From Streptomyces sp. SM10 (GTDB lineage: Bacteria > Actinomycetota > Actinomycetes > Streptomycetales > Streptomycetaceae): a stretch of 64,000 bases of DNA. Each line of letters begins with the position of its first letter. The first letter of the stretch is position 1. Of this stretch, positions 8,392 to 17,500 are shown piece after piece. The notes beneath the pieces are model-generated. The model made no database searches. It saw nothing but the letters and a program-made list of their open reading frames with translations, and was not told the DNA's origin. The stretch is from the NCBI RefSeq assembly GCF_002910915.1, contig NZ_NEUF01000068.1, positions 310,001-374,000 on the forward strand, in the 5' to 3' direction. The position numbers and the translations under genes are program-made.

Positions 8392-9668
8392 GTGAAGAGA
8401 CCGACTGGAACGGGCTCGCCGAACAGTACGGAACCCCGACCTATGTGTACGACGGCGACTGGCTCGCCGCCAACCTCAAGGCGCTGCGCTCGGCGCTGCA
8501 CCCCTCGCTGGAGATCTTCTACTCGCTCAAGTCGAACCCGAACCGGGGCGTCTACGACGTCCTGCACTCGGCGGGAGCGCGAGCCGAGGTCTCCTCCCTC
8601 GCCGAGCTCCGCCTCGTCCTCGACGCGGGCACGGACCCGGCCGACATCATCTTCCTCGGCCCCGGCAAGAGCCAGGAGGAGATCGACGCCTGCGTGGAAA
8701 CGGGCATCTACGCGATCGTCTGCGAGTCGTTCGACGAGCTCGAGAGGATCGACGGGACGGCCCGCGCGCGGGACGTGCGCCAGCGGGTGCTGCTGCGGGT
8801 CAACCCCGCGCTTTCCATCGCCGGTTCGCGTCTGACCATGGGTGGCAAGCCGCGTCAGTTCGGCATCGACGAGGCCCAGATCCTGGCGGCGGGGCCGGCC
8901 CTGGCCGCGTACCGGCACGCCGACGTGGCCGGGGTCCAGGTGTATCTGGGCACGCGCATCCTCGACGCCGAGGTCGTCGTCAAGAACACGGCGTACATCC
9001 TGGACCTCGCCGAGCGCATCGCGGCGGCCACCGGCATCAGCCTCGCGGCGGTCGACATCGGGGGCGGTCTGGGTGCGGCCTACTTCGCCGGTGAGGAGGA
9101 GCTGGACACGGCCGTGCTGGCCAAGGACCTCAATCCGCTGCTGGACAGGTTCGTCTCGGCGCACCCGGAGACCCGTCTCGTCATGGAGTCCGGCCGGTAT
9201 CTCACGGCGCTCGGTGGCACCTACCTGATGCGGGTGCGCTACACCAAGGAGTCCATGGGCGAGAAGTTCGCGGTCGCGGACGGCGGCACCCACCACCACA
9301 TGGCCGCGGTGGGCATCGGGTCCTTCGTCAAGCGCAACTTCCCGATCGGGCTGCTCTCCCGGACGGCCGATCCGTCCGAGGAGCCCGGCCGCTGGAACAT
9401 CGCCGGCCCGCTGTGCACCCCGAACGACACGGTCGCCAAGGGGGTCGCCCTGCCCGAACTCCGTCCGGGCGACCTCATCGGCGTGCTGCGCTCCGGCGCG
9501 TACGGTCCTTCGGCCTCGCCGGTGTACTTCCTCAGCCACGGCTACCCGGCCGAGGTCGTCCTGCGGGGCGGCCGCTCGTACCTGGTGCGCCGCCGGGACT
9601 CCGTCGAGGACGTCCTCGGCAAGCAGGAGACCCATCCCGAACTGCGCGACGCCGATCACCTCGGCTGA
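8388..9668 (+). CDS. Alanine racemase-fold PLP decarboxylase (LysA/BtrK-like)
   Basis: A 426-residue type III-fold PLP enzyme of the diaminopimelate/ornithine decarboxylase family. The Schiff-base lysine is in FYSLKSNPN (about residue 47); the phosphate-binding glycines are in VDIGGGLG; the late active-site segment is AGPLCTPNDTV, where the Cys is characteristic. In butirosin the homologue BtrK decarboxylates glutamate held on a carrier protein, and VinO does similar work in vicenistatin-type pathways. The gene lies directly between an ATP-grasp ligase (GTGA overlap) and a carrier protein, so a carrier-bound substrate is likely. A housekeeping LysA is less likely given the setting. Confidence 0.85.
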   Translation: MSEETDWNGLAEQYGTPTYVYDGDWLAANLKALRSALHPSLEIFYSLKSNPNRGVYDVLHSAGARAEVSSLAELRLVLDAGTDPADIIFLGPGKSQEEIDACVETGIYAIVCESFDELERIDGTARARDVRQRVLLRVNPALSIAGSRLTMGGKPRQFGIDEAQILAAGPALAAYRHADVAGVQVYLGTRILDAEVVVKNTAYILDLAERIAAATGISLAAVDIGGGLGAAYFAGEEELDTAVLAKDLNPLLDRFVSAHPETRLVMESGRYLTALGGTYLMRVRYTKESMGEKFAVADGGTHHHMAAVGIGSFVKRNFPIGLLSRTADPSEEPGRWNIAGPLCTPNDTVAKGVALPELRPGDLIGVLRSGAYGPSASPVYFLSHGYPAEVVLRGGRSYLVRRRDSVEDVLGKQETHPELRDADHLG

Positions 9669-9706
9669 ACCGCCCCCCGCCCCGCCCTCGTATGGGAGAA
9701 GAGACC

Positions 9707-9982
9707 ATGGTGAACACCGACAACACCACGACGGCCGGCACGCTGCAGGAGGCCCTCGCCGCCGTACTGAACAAGGAGCTGCCGGAACTGACGCCGCAGA
9801 CACGGCTGTTCAGTGATCTGGGGCTGGACTCCACGAGCGTGATCGAGCTGCTGATGGAGCTCGAGGACTCGCTCGGGCTCCAGATCGATCCGGACGAGCT
9901 GACGCCGGACGTCTTCGAGACGGTCGGCAGCCTGACCGCGTACGTCGAGGCGCGCATGCCGGAACAAGAGCAGGCGTCCTGA
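9707..9982 (+). CDS. Acyl carrier protein (second carrier of the cluster)
   Basis: A 91-residue carrier protein with the attachment motif DLGLDSTSVIELLMELED, serine at about residue 37. The start is the ATG at 9707 because GGGAGAAGAG lies just upstream; an in-frame ATG at 9692 lacks a site. It is sandwiched between the PLP decarboxylase and a KS-like protein, so it probably carries the substrate for both. The holo-ACP synthase at 12,641 is likely to activate it. Confidence 0.9.
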   Translation: MVNTDNTTTAGTLQEALAAVLNKELPELTPQTRLFSDLGLDSTSVIELLMELEDSLGLQIDPDELTPDVFETVGSLTAYVEARMPEQEQAS

Positions 9983-9985
9983 CCG

Positions 9986-10864
9986 ATGCGGCAGACGACG
10001 CGGACGACGGACGTGCCGCCGCGTGACACCGCGCGCCCGGACGGCACCAGGACTCTGCTGCTCGGCCGCCCGGCCGCCCGGGACTTCCCCGGGCGGCCGG
10101 CCGCGCTGGCCGGGGTCGATCTCACGTTCATGACCCAGTTCCTCGCCGCCTTCGGCGAGAAGCCCGACCACGCGCGCTACGAGGGCGGCGGCGGCAACAG
10201 CTTCATCGGCATGGCGGGGCGGCTCCTCGACGGCCTGGACCGGCCGCTGCCCCCGCTGGACAAGGTAGTGCTCGCCTACCACGTGCCCGACATGAGTGTC
10301 GTCGACGTGGCCGGCTGCTATCTGGCCGAGAAGTGCCCGGGGAATCCGGAGGTGTTCTCGTTGTCGGGACAGGGCGTGGGCGCACCGTTCACGGCGCTGC
10401 GCGTCCTGTCCGGCATGCACGCGGCCCGGCAGTTGACCGAGGGCGCCGTCCTCGTGATGGACCAGTCGACTCTCCCCTACTACGACGCCGACACCCACAC
10501 CGGGCCGAGCACCGACTGCGCGGTCCTGCTGGGCGCGGGCAGCACGGAGGGGCAGGGGAGCATGGAGCTCGACTTCGTGGACGAGCGGGCCGTCGGCCCG
10601 GACGCGGCGGCGGGGCTGCTCAACGGGCACGGGCACGGGCCGCGGACCAGGACGGTGGTGGGCCGGATGCTCGCCGACCTGCTCGATCCGCTGCTGCGCG
10701 CCGGGGACGACCTGGTCGAGGGGGCGTCCGACCGGCTGTGCACCAGTGCGTGGGCCGCGCTCGCCGAGCACTGGGCGCCGGACCGCTACACCGTGGTCGC
10801 CGACTACGATCCGCACTCCGGCCGGCTGTTCCGGGCCGGGCTGCGGCCGGCGGCGGCCTCGTGA
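9986..10864 (+). CDS. Ketosynthase-like protein lacking the catalytic cysteine
   Basis: A 292-residue protein whose central part (KVVLAYHVPDMSVVD then VFSLSGQGVGAPFTAL) follows the thiolase/KAS III pattern. At the position of the nucleophilic cysteine it has SGQGVG (residues 127-132), so Gln or Gly replaces Cys, and no clear His/Asn pair is seen later. This recalls the Gln of chain-length factors and decarboxylating KSQ domains, though overall similarity is low. It may be a non-condensing partner of the KAS III-like protein at 6009. It follows the carrier gene by 3 bases and overlaps the next gene by 4 (GTGA). Function not established. Confidence 0.6.
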   Translation: MRQTTRTTDVPPRDTARPDGTRTLLLGRPAARDFPGRPAALAGVDLTFMTQFLAAFGEKPDHARYEGGGGNSFIGMAGRLLDGLDRPLPPLDKVVLAYHVPDMSVVDVAGCYLAEKCPGNPEVFSLSGQGVGAPFTALRVLSGMHAARQLTEGAVLVMDQSTLPYYDADTHTGPSTDCAVLLGAGSTEGQGSMELDFVDERAVGPDAAAGLLNGHGHGPRTRTVVGRMLADLLDPLLRAGDDLVEGASDRLCTSAWAALAEHWAPDRYTVVADYDPHSGRLFRAGLRPAAAS

Positions 10865-11493
10865 ACGGCACCACGGGGGCCGACCTGAGGCGCTGCCGGG
10901 ACCTGGGGTGCGAAGACGGTCTGGCCGCCGGGCTGACAGCGGTGCTGGAGGGCCTGGACGTCGCCGTCGAGGCACCGGGCGGCTCGGCGCTTCTGCCGAT
11001 GGCCTCGCTGGAGCCGGGCGGGGCGGCCGGAGGCGCGGAGATGCTTCCGCACCCCTTCGCCGCGCTCGAAGGGCTCGCCCTCGTCCGCTTCACCGCGACG
11101 GGCACGGGCACCGGAGCGGGGCTCACCGGGCTGCGCGCCGCCCGCCTTGCCGCCGTACGGGTCGGTGTGCTCTCCGCCCTTCTGGACGCGGCCGTGGAGC
11201 GGCTGACCGCCCGGCGCTTCGGCGGGGTCCCGCTGATCGAGCATCAGCTGGTGGGCGGGGCGCTGGCCGACGTGGTCACCGAGATCGAGATCGCCTCGGT
11301 GGATCCCGCGAGTGGGTCGGCCGAGGCCGTGTGGGACCAGCATGAGCGGCTGACCGAGGCCGGCTGGGCGACGACACGACTGTTCGGCGCGGAGGGCTAC
11401 ATCACCGGGCATCCGGTGCGCGCCCTGTATCTGTCCTCGCTCGCCTCGGACCTGTGGCTCGCCCGGCCGGGCGTCCCGGAAGGAGCACGATGA
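10861..11493 (+). CDS. Half-size acyl-CoA dehydrogenase-like protein (C-terminal helical domain only)
   Basis: The 210-residue product begins at a GTG overlapping the previous TGA. Residues about 95-200 match the C-terminal helical domain of acyl-CoA dehydrogenases: a helix pair ending LIEHQLVGGALADVVTEIE, then ATTRLFGAEGYITGHPV, which resembles the GGYGY...PV segment. The N-terminal and beta domains are missing and no catalytic Glu motif (EGT) follows. It is clean, in frame and coupled on both sides, so it looks like a true small gene rather than debris. It probably forms a complex with the full-length dehydrogenase that follows, as in split FadE-type heteromers; that is inference. Confidence 0.65.
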   Translation: MNGTTGADLRRCRDLGCEDGLAAGLTAVLEGLDVAVEAPGGSALLPMASLEPGGAAGGAEMLPHPFAALEGLALVRFTATGTGTGAGLTGLRAARLAAVRVGVLSALLDAAVERLTARRFGGVPLIEHQLVGGALADVVTEIEIASVDPASGSAEAVWDQHERLTEAGWATTRLFGAEGYITGHPVRALYLSSLASDLWLARPGVPEGAR

Positions 11494-12644
11494 CCGTGGA
11501 CGGACTCGACGAACGGCGGGTGGCGCTGCGCGGCGCCGCCGCCGAGTGTGCGGGTGAACTGCGTGAGCACGCGGCGGCGCTCGACGCGGCCCCCTCCGAG
11601 ATGAAACCGCACCTGGGTGTGCCTGGCTTCGACCTGGTGCGCCGGTGCACGACTCCGGAGCGCTACGGCGACCCGCTGCGTGTCGGCCGATTCACGTACG
11701 CCTCGGGGTCGTCCCTGGACACGGTGGTGTGGATGACCGAACTCGCCTACGGGGACGCGGGGATGGTGCTTGCCGCCCCGGGCCCGAGCCTGGCCGGCAT
11801 CCTCGTCGACCAGCTCGGCGACGAGGGGCAGCGCGAGTACTTCTACCGTGCGGTCGCCGGTGCGGACGTCTGGGCGTTCTTCGCCGTGACCGAACCCGCC
11901 CACGGCAGTGACGCCAGCGGGATGGAGTGCGCCCTGAGCCTGGGCGCTCCCGGTTCGCACCGGCTGGACGGGACGAAGAAGTACGTCGGCAACGGCGCCC
12001 GCGGCAGCGTCGGCGTGATCTTCGCCCGGACGGGCGCCGGCCCGCTCTCGATCCGTGCCGCACTCGTGGAGGCCGGAGCTGACGGCTTCGACGCCCAGGG
12101 GCTGGACATGGTGGGCCTGCGCGGCGCCGCCCTGGGCGAGATCCGGCTCGACGGCGTCGCCGTACCGGACGAACGGCTGCTCGCCCGGCATCTGCCGCCC
12201 ACCAGGCGCGGACTGTGGGGCGCGGTCCGCGTGTTCAACACCGTGCGGCCCCAGGTCGCCGCGCTCGCGGTGGGCACGGGACTGGCCTGCGCGGACCTCG
12301 TGCGCACCGAGCGTCCGCGGGCGCCGGGCCTGGAGACGGTCAGGGCCCGCCTGGAGAGCTGTCGTCGCCTGGTCTACGAGGCGGGCGCGGCCCTGGACCA
12401 CGACCGTGACGCCGGTGCGCTGTCCAGCACGGCCAAGATCGCCGCCGTGGCGGCGGCGCGCGAGACGTCCCGATGGGCGGTGCGGTCGCTCGGTCCGGCG
12501 GCGCTGACGGACCATCCGCTGCTGGAGAAGTGGACGCGCGACGTGTGCTCCTTCGAGTTCATGGAGGGCACCAGTGACATCCAGCGCCTGCACGTCTCGC
12601 GTGCGTGGGTGCGGGGGCGGGTCAGGGCGGGCGGTCCGCGGTGA
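11490..12644 (+). CDS. Acyl-CoA dehydrogenase family flavoprotein
   Basis: A 384-residue acyl-CoA dehydrogenase. FAD/substrate contacts appear in AVTEPAHGSDASG and the catalytic base region in FEFMEGTSDIQRLHV. The ATG at 11,490 has AAGGAG upstream and overlaps the half-size partner gene by 4 bases (ATGA). Such enzymes can alpha,beta-desaturate carrier-bound amino acids; VioJ-type homologues are proposed to desaturate ureido-Dap in viomycin. With a Dap and carbamoyl supply in this cluster, desaturation of an aminoacyl thioester is a reasonable guess. Confidence 0.85.
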   Translation: MTVDGLDERRVALRGAAAECAGELREHAAALDAAPSEMKPHLGVPGFDLVRRCTTPERYGDPLRVGRFTYASGSSLDTVVWMTELAYGDAGMVLAAPGPSLAGILVDQLGDEGQREYFYRAVAGADVWAFFAVTEPAHGSDASGMECALSLGAPGSHRLDGTKKYVGNGARGSVGVIFARTGAGPLSIRAALVEAGADGFDAQGLDMVGLRGAALGEIRLDGVAVPDERLLARHLPPTRRGLWGAVRVFNTVRPQVAALAVGTGLACADLVRTERPRAPGLETVRARLESCRRLVYEAGAALDHDRDAGALSSTAKIAAVAAARETSRWAVRSLGPAALTDHPLLEKWTRDVCSFEFMEGTSDIQRLHVSRAWVRGRVRAGGPR

Positions 12645-13009
12645 GAGTGGGCGTGGATCTGCTGGAGATCGCCCGGTTCGCGAAGATCGCCGCTCATCCG
12701 GGCGGCCGGCGGATCGTGTTCTCGGCGGCGGAGCTCGCCCACGCCGAGACCCTGGGCGCGCCCCGGCGCGCGGAGTACCTGGCGGGGCGGTTCTGCGCGA
12801 AGGAGGCCAGCGCGAAGGCGCTCGGCCGCGGCCTGGGACAGGGCCTGGTCTGGCACGAGATCGAGGTGCTGACCGACGCCCACGGGGCGCCGCGGGTCCG
12901 GCTCGGCGGTGGGGCCCTGGCGGTCGCCGAGCGGGCCGGCGTCGAGCGGATCGACCTGTCGCTCAGTCACCACGGCGGCCTGGTGGTCTGCGTGGCCATA
13001 GCAACCTGA
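12641..13009 (+). CDS. Holo-ACP synthase-type phosphopantetheinyl transferase
   Basis: A 122-residue AcpS-like enzyme. The magnesium motif VGVDLLEIARF opens the protein and the second motif FCAKEASAKAL follows at about residues 49-59; it ends with the typical SLSHHGGLVVCVAI strand. It moves the phosphopantetheine group of CoA to a carrier serine. GTG at 12,641 overlaps the upstream TGA by 4 bases. A dedicated copy inside the operon suggests that the two carrier proteins are poor substrates for the housekeeping enzyme. Confidence 0.9.
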   Translation: MRVGVDLLEIARFAKIAAHPGGRRIVFSAAELAHAETLGAPRRAEYLAGRFCAKEASAKALGRGLGQGLVWHEIEVLTDAHGAPRVRLGGGALAVAERAGVERIDLSLSHHGGLVVCVAIAT

Positions 13010-13026
13010 ATCCGAGGGACGGACCG

Positions 13027-14115
13027 ATGGACCTGAGTCTCTTCTTCTTCGCCGACACCGCGGCCGACAGCTCCGCGGACGGCGACGGCGACCTGTACCG
13101 CCTCCTGATGGAGAGCGCGCGCTTCGCGGACACGCGTGGATTCCGCGCCGTGTGGACGCCCGAGCGGCACTTCCACAGCTTCGGGGGGCAGTATCCGAAC
13201 CCCTCGCTGACCGCGGCGGCCCTGGCCGCCGTGACCGAGCGGGTGGCGATCCGCGCGGGCAGTGTGGTGGCCCCTCTGCACCATCCGGTCCGGATAGCCG
13301 AGGAGTGGTCCGTCGTCGACAACCTCTCCGGCGGCCGTGCGGGCGTCTCCTTCGCCTCCGGGTGGCACGAGGGGGACTTCCTGCTCCAGCCCGGGAACTA
13401 CAAGGACCGCAAGAACATCATGGTGGAGACGGTCCGCACCGTACAGCGCCTCTGGCGTGGCGAGGAGGCGGAGTTCGACGGGCCGGAGGGCGAGAGGCGC
13501 CGGGTCCGACTCTTCCCGCGCCCCGTCCAGGCGGAGTTGCCGGTGTGGATCACGGCGGCGGGATCGCCGCAGAGCTTCCGGATCGCGGGCACGCTCGGCG
13601 CTGGCATCCTGACCCACCAGCTGGGGCAGGCCGACGACGCCCTGGAGCGCAACATCGCCACCTACCGGGAGGCGCTGGCCGAGGAGCACGGCGCCGACGC
13701 CCCCGGCCATGTCGTGCTGATGCTGCACACCTTGATCGGCGAGGACCGCGCGCGCATACGCGACCTGGTGCGCGAACCGCTCACCGGGTACCTGCGCAGT
13801 TCGATGGAGCTGATCGCGGCGTCCCCGGCCACTCCCGGCGCCGACGGCTTCGACCTGAACCGGGTCTCCGCCCAGGACAAGGAGTTCATGCTCTCCAGGC
13901 AGTTCGACCGGCTGTTCACCAGCGCGGGCCTGTTCGGCACCGTCGAGGACGGCGTCGAGGTGGTGCGCAGACTCACCGCGCTCGGCGTGGACGAGATCGC
14001 GTGCCTCGTCGACTTCGGCGTGGACCGGGAAGAGGTGATGCGCTCGCTGCACCACCTCGACGCGGTGCGTGCCAGGGTCGCCACGGACAGCGGGGGCCCT
14101 GGCACGGAGGTCTGA
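13027..14115 (+). CDS. MupA/Atu3671-family FMN-dependent luciferase-like monooxygenase
   Basis: A 362-residue luciferase-like flavin monooxygenase of the subgroup found in natural product clusters (MupA-type, often acting on carrier-bound chains). It opens with MDLSLFFFADTAAD; FRAVWTPERHFHSFGG, SFASGWHEGDF and ITAAGSPQSFRIAG are family hallmarks. BtrO, the alpha/beta oxygenating flavoenzyme of butirosin, is the functional analogue I would compare first. It lies 17 bases after the holo-ACP synthase gene with GAGGGACGG upstream and is the last gene of the operon. A flavin reductase partner is not visible in the window. Confidence 0.87.
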   Translation: MDLSLFFFADTAADSSADGDGDLYRLLMESARFADTRGFRAVWTPERHFHSFGGQYPNPSLTAAALAAVTERVAIRAGSVVAPLHHPVRIAEEWSVVDNLSGGRAGVSFASGWHEGDFLLQPGNYKDRKNIMVETVRTVQRLWRGEEAEFDGPEGERRRVRLFPRPVQAELPVWITAAGSPQSFRIAGTLGAGILTHQLGQADDALERNIATYREALAEEHGADAPGHVVLMLHTLIGEDRARIRDLVREPLTGYLRSSMELIAASPATPGADGFDLNRVSAQDKEFMLSRQFDRLFTSAGLFGTVEDGVEVVRRLTALGVDEIACLVDFGVDREEVMRSLHHLDAVRARVATDSGGPGTEV

Positions 14116-14168
14116 GGCCCCCGGCCGGGCGGAGGCGATCGCGGGCGTCGTCCGGCGTCGGCGTCCGC

Positions 14169-14187
14169 GAGCCGTTGTTCCCGGCTC
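14169..14187. terminator. Possible terminator hairpin after the biosynthetic operon
   Basis: GAGCCG (14,169-14,174) pairs with CGGCTC (14,182-14,187) over a 7-base loop, about 55 bases after the last stop codon of the operon. Confidence 0.35.
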
Positions 14188-14372
14188 CGCCCGGGGCTGC
14201 CCGGGGTCTCCCACGGGCGCCCTTCCGCTCCTCGGCCGCAGCGGGCCCGGGCGGTGAACACCCGGATCACGTCCACACGCCGGCCGACCCTCCAGGATGC
14301 CGGCCCGTACGGTCGCGCACCCGCTGCCGCGCGACCTCTTTACGGCTTTGTCATGCACCGGTAACTTCCTGA

Positions 14373-14388
14373 CTGCAATGGATTGCAG
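14373..14388. promoter_or_regulatory. CTGCAAT-GG-ATTGCAG palindrome upstream of amylase
   Basis: Two perfect 7-base arms flank GG, about 155 bases before the amylase ATG. The repeat continues into GCAAGC. TTGCA-type inverted and direct repeats are the known targets of MalR/Reg1 (LacI family) control of Streptomyces amylase promoters, so this is a likely maltose/glucose-response operator. Confidence 0.6.
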
Positions 14389-14544
14389 CAAGCTTCTGAC
14401 GGAGTTTTCCGCCAGGAGGTACCGCTCGCCCGAACCCCGAGGCGCGTCCGGGTTCTCCGGCGGGACAACGCGGCCGTTCACGCAGCGGCCGCGTTACCGG
14501 CAGCCGCGGTCCACCCGCCGCGGCACTCCCCTGGAGACAGACGA

Positions 14545-17500
14545 ATGAAACGCACCCCTGTGCGGAAGCTGGGACACCTGCTCCCGGCAGCCGTCGCGGC
14601 CACCGTGACGCTGGGCCTCCTCACCTCCGCGCCGAACGCCCCGGCGCTGGACTCGGCACCCGCGGCGGCCTCCGGATCCACCGCCACCGTCTTCTACTAC
14701 ACGAAGACCAAGAACTGGTCGTCGTACAAACTGCATTACGCGCCCGACGGCGGGTCCTGGACCACCGTCCCCGGTCTGGCCATGGAAGCCGCCTGCACGG
14801 ACTGGGTGAAGCAGACCGTCAGCCTGGGCACCGCCTCCGGCCTGGCCGCGACGTTCAACAACGGTTCCGGGGTCTGGGACAACAACGCCGGGAAGAACTA
14901 CGCCCTGGGCTCCGGGACCGTCACCGTCAAAGACGGCGTGGTGGCCCACAGCGACCCCTGCGCGGGAGCCGGTACGGAGCCCGCGGAGGGCAACACGGCC
15001 TCGGTCTACTACTCGACCGCCACCGTCGGCTGGACCACCACCAACCTGCACTACCAGCCGGCGGGCGGAGCCTGGACCACCGTGCCCGGCGTGGGCATGG
15101 AGCCCGCCTGCGCCGGCTGGGTGAAGACGTCGGTCGGCCTCGGCTCGGCCACCACGATGCTGGCCACGTTCAACAACGGCAACGGGGTCTGGGACAACAA
15201 CAACGGGAGCAACTACTCGGTCCCCGCCGGTCTCACCACGGTGAAGGACAAGAAGGTCACCGGCGGCGCGAAGGATCCCTGCGCGGCCGAGGCCCCGGAC
15301 ACCCAGGCCCCCACCATCCCGGCAAAGGTGTCGGCGAGCGCGGACGGGGTGTCCGTCGTGGTGACCTGGGAACCGTCGACCGACGACGACGGCGTGACGA
15401 AGTACCAGGTGACGAGGGTCGGCGGGACCAAGGGCACGCTGGTCAGCGATGTCGGCTCCACGGTGTTCTCGGACACCGGCCTGGAGGCGAGGACGGTCTA
15501 CAGCTACACCGTCAGGGCCGTCGACGCCGCCGGGAACGTCTCGGCGGCCTCCGCCGCGGCCACCGCGACCACCGGGGAGAAGCCGACGGCCCCCGCCTCC
15601 GGGAAGCCGCTCGGCACCGACCCCCGCAAGGACCCGATCTACTTCGTCCTCACCGCCCGCTTCAACGACGGTGACACCGCGAACAACCGGGGCGGCGGCC
15701 AGCACAGCAAGTCGGGCAACGCGGCCAACGACGACCCCATGTTCCGGGGCGACTTCAAGGGCCTGGTCGACAAGCTCGACTACATCAAGGGCCTCGGCAT
15801 GTCGGCCGTCTGGATCACCCCGGTGGTCCTGAACCGGTCCGACTACGACTACCACGGCTACCACGGCTACGACTTCTACGAGGTCGACTCCCGGCTCGAG
15901 TCGGCGGGGGCCTCCTACCAGGACCTCATCGACGCGGCCCACGCCAAGGGCATGAAGATCTACCAGGACGTCGTCTACAACCACTCCTCACGCTGGGGCG
16001 CCAAGGGCCTGTTCACCCCGACGACGTACGGCGTCCGAGACTCCCAGTGGAGCTGGTACTACGACGAGAGGAACGACGGCTTCGCGTACGACGGCCTGAC
16101 CGTCGAGACCACGTCGGGGAAGTCGTACTACAACGGCGACCTCTGGTCCACGGCCGAGCCCTCGGGCAACACCTGCGTCAACTGGGGCGCCCCCACGCAG
16201 TACACCTCGCCGGAGGGCTACCGGATCTACAACTGCCAGTGGCCCAGCCCGACGTCGGGCATGTTCCCCAAGGCGTACTACCACAACTGCTGGATCGGCA
16301 ACTGGGAGGGCGAGGACTCCCGTTCGTGCTGGCTGCACGACGACCTCGCCGACTTCGACACGGAGAGCGCGCCGGTGCAGAACTACCTGATCGGCGCCTA
16401 CAACAAGTACATCGACATGGGCGTCGACGGATTCCGGGTCGACACGGCCGTCCACATCCCCCGCACCACCTGGAACCGCCGCTTCCTCCCGGCCATCCAG
16501 GAGCGCGTCACCCAGCAGTTCGGCACGGAGGCCGCGAAGAACTTCTTCGTCTTCGGTGAGGTCGCCGCCTTCGTCAACGACAAGTGGAACCGCGGCTCGG
16601 TCAACCACTCCGCGCAGTTCTACACCTGGAAGGAGCGCAAGGAGTACAGCGCGGACGACGAGAAGGCCGCCCTGGAGATGTACGCCTACGAGCAGCAGCA
16701 GGGCACCGGCTCCCAGCCGACGTCCACCAACGCCTTCCTGACCGGCAACAGCTACCACGCACCGGACCACAGCGGGTTCTCCGGGATGAACGTCATCGAC
16801 ATGCGCATGCACATGAACTTCGGTGACGCGAACAACGCCTACAACAACGGCAAGGACTCCGACGACAGTTACAACGACGCCACCTACAACGTCGTGTACG
16901 TCGACAGCCACGACTACGGTCCGAACAAGAGCAGCGAGCGGTACGCGGGCGGCACGGACGCCTGGGCCGAGAACATGTCCCTGATGTGGACCTTCCGGGG
17001 CATCCCCACGCTGTACTACGGCTCCGAGATCGAGTTCCAGGCCGGCAGGAAGATCGACTGCGGGCCCACCTGCCCGCTGGCGACGACCGGCCGGGCGTAC
17101 TTCGGGGACCACCTCGCCGGCACGGTGAAGGCGTCGGACTTCGGCACGGTCTCCTCCGCCTCCGGCGCGGTCGCGGACACCCTGGCGAAGCCGCTGGTCA
17201 CGCACGTGCAGCGGCTCAACCAGATCCGCCGGGCCGTGCCCGCCCTGCAGATGGGGCAGTACTCGACGGAGGGCATCAGCGGCTCGATGGCGTACAAGCG
17301 GCGCTACACCGACGCCGCGAGCGGCACGGACAGCTTCGCGCTGGTGACGGTCACGGGCGGCGCCACGTACACGGGCATCCCCGACGGCACCTACACGGAC
17401 GCCGTCACCGGTGACACCCAGGTGGTGACCGGCGGCACGCTCACCGTCGCCGCGCCGGGCAAGGGCAATCTGCGGGTGTACGTCCTCGACCTCGGCGGCA

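Larger units (their letters stand above)
14116..14544. promoter_or_regulatory. Intergenic region: end of gene cluster and amylase promoter
   Basis: This 429-base gap separates the biosynthetic operon from the amylase gene. The first part is very GC-rich with a weak hairpin at 14,169-14,187. The last 200 bases turn more A+T-rich and carry the amylase control palindrome at 14,373-14,388. No credible ORF with a ribosome site was seen. Confidence 0.6.

Noticed and set aside
8388..9668. Annotating the PLP enzyme as housekeeping diaminopimelate decarboxylase (lysA)
   Set aside because: It is embedded between an ATP-grasp ligase and a carrier protein in a biosynthetic operon, unlike a lysine gene context.
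10861..11493. Calling the half-size acyl-CoA dehydrogenase a pseudogene
   Set aside because: It has clean 4-base coupled overlaps on both sides, an intact frame and coding-like composition, so a small functional subunit is more likely.
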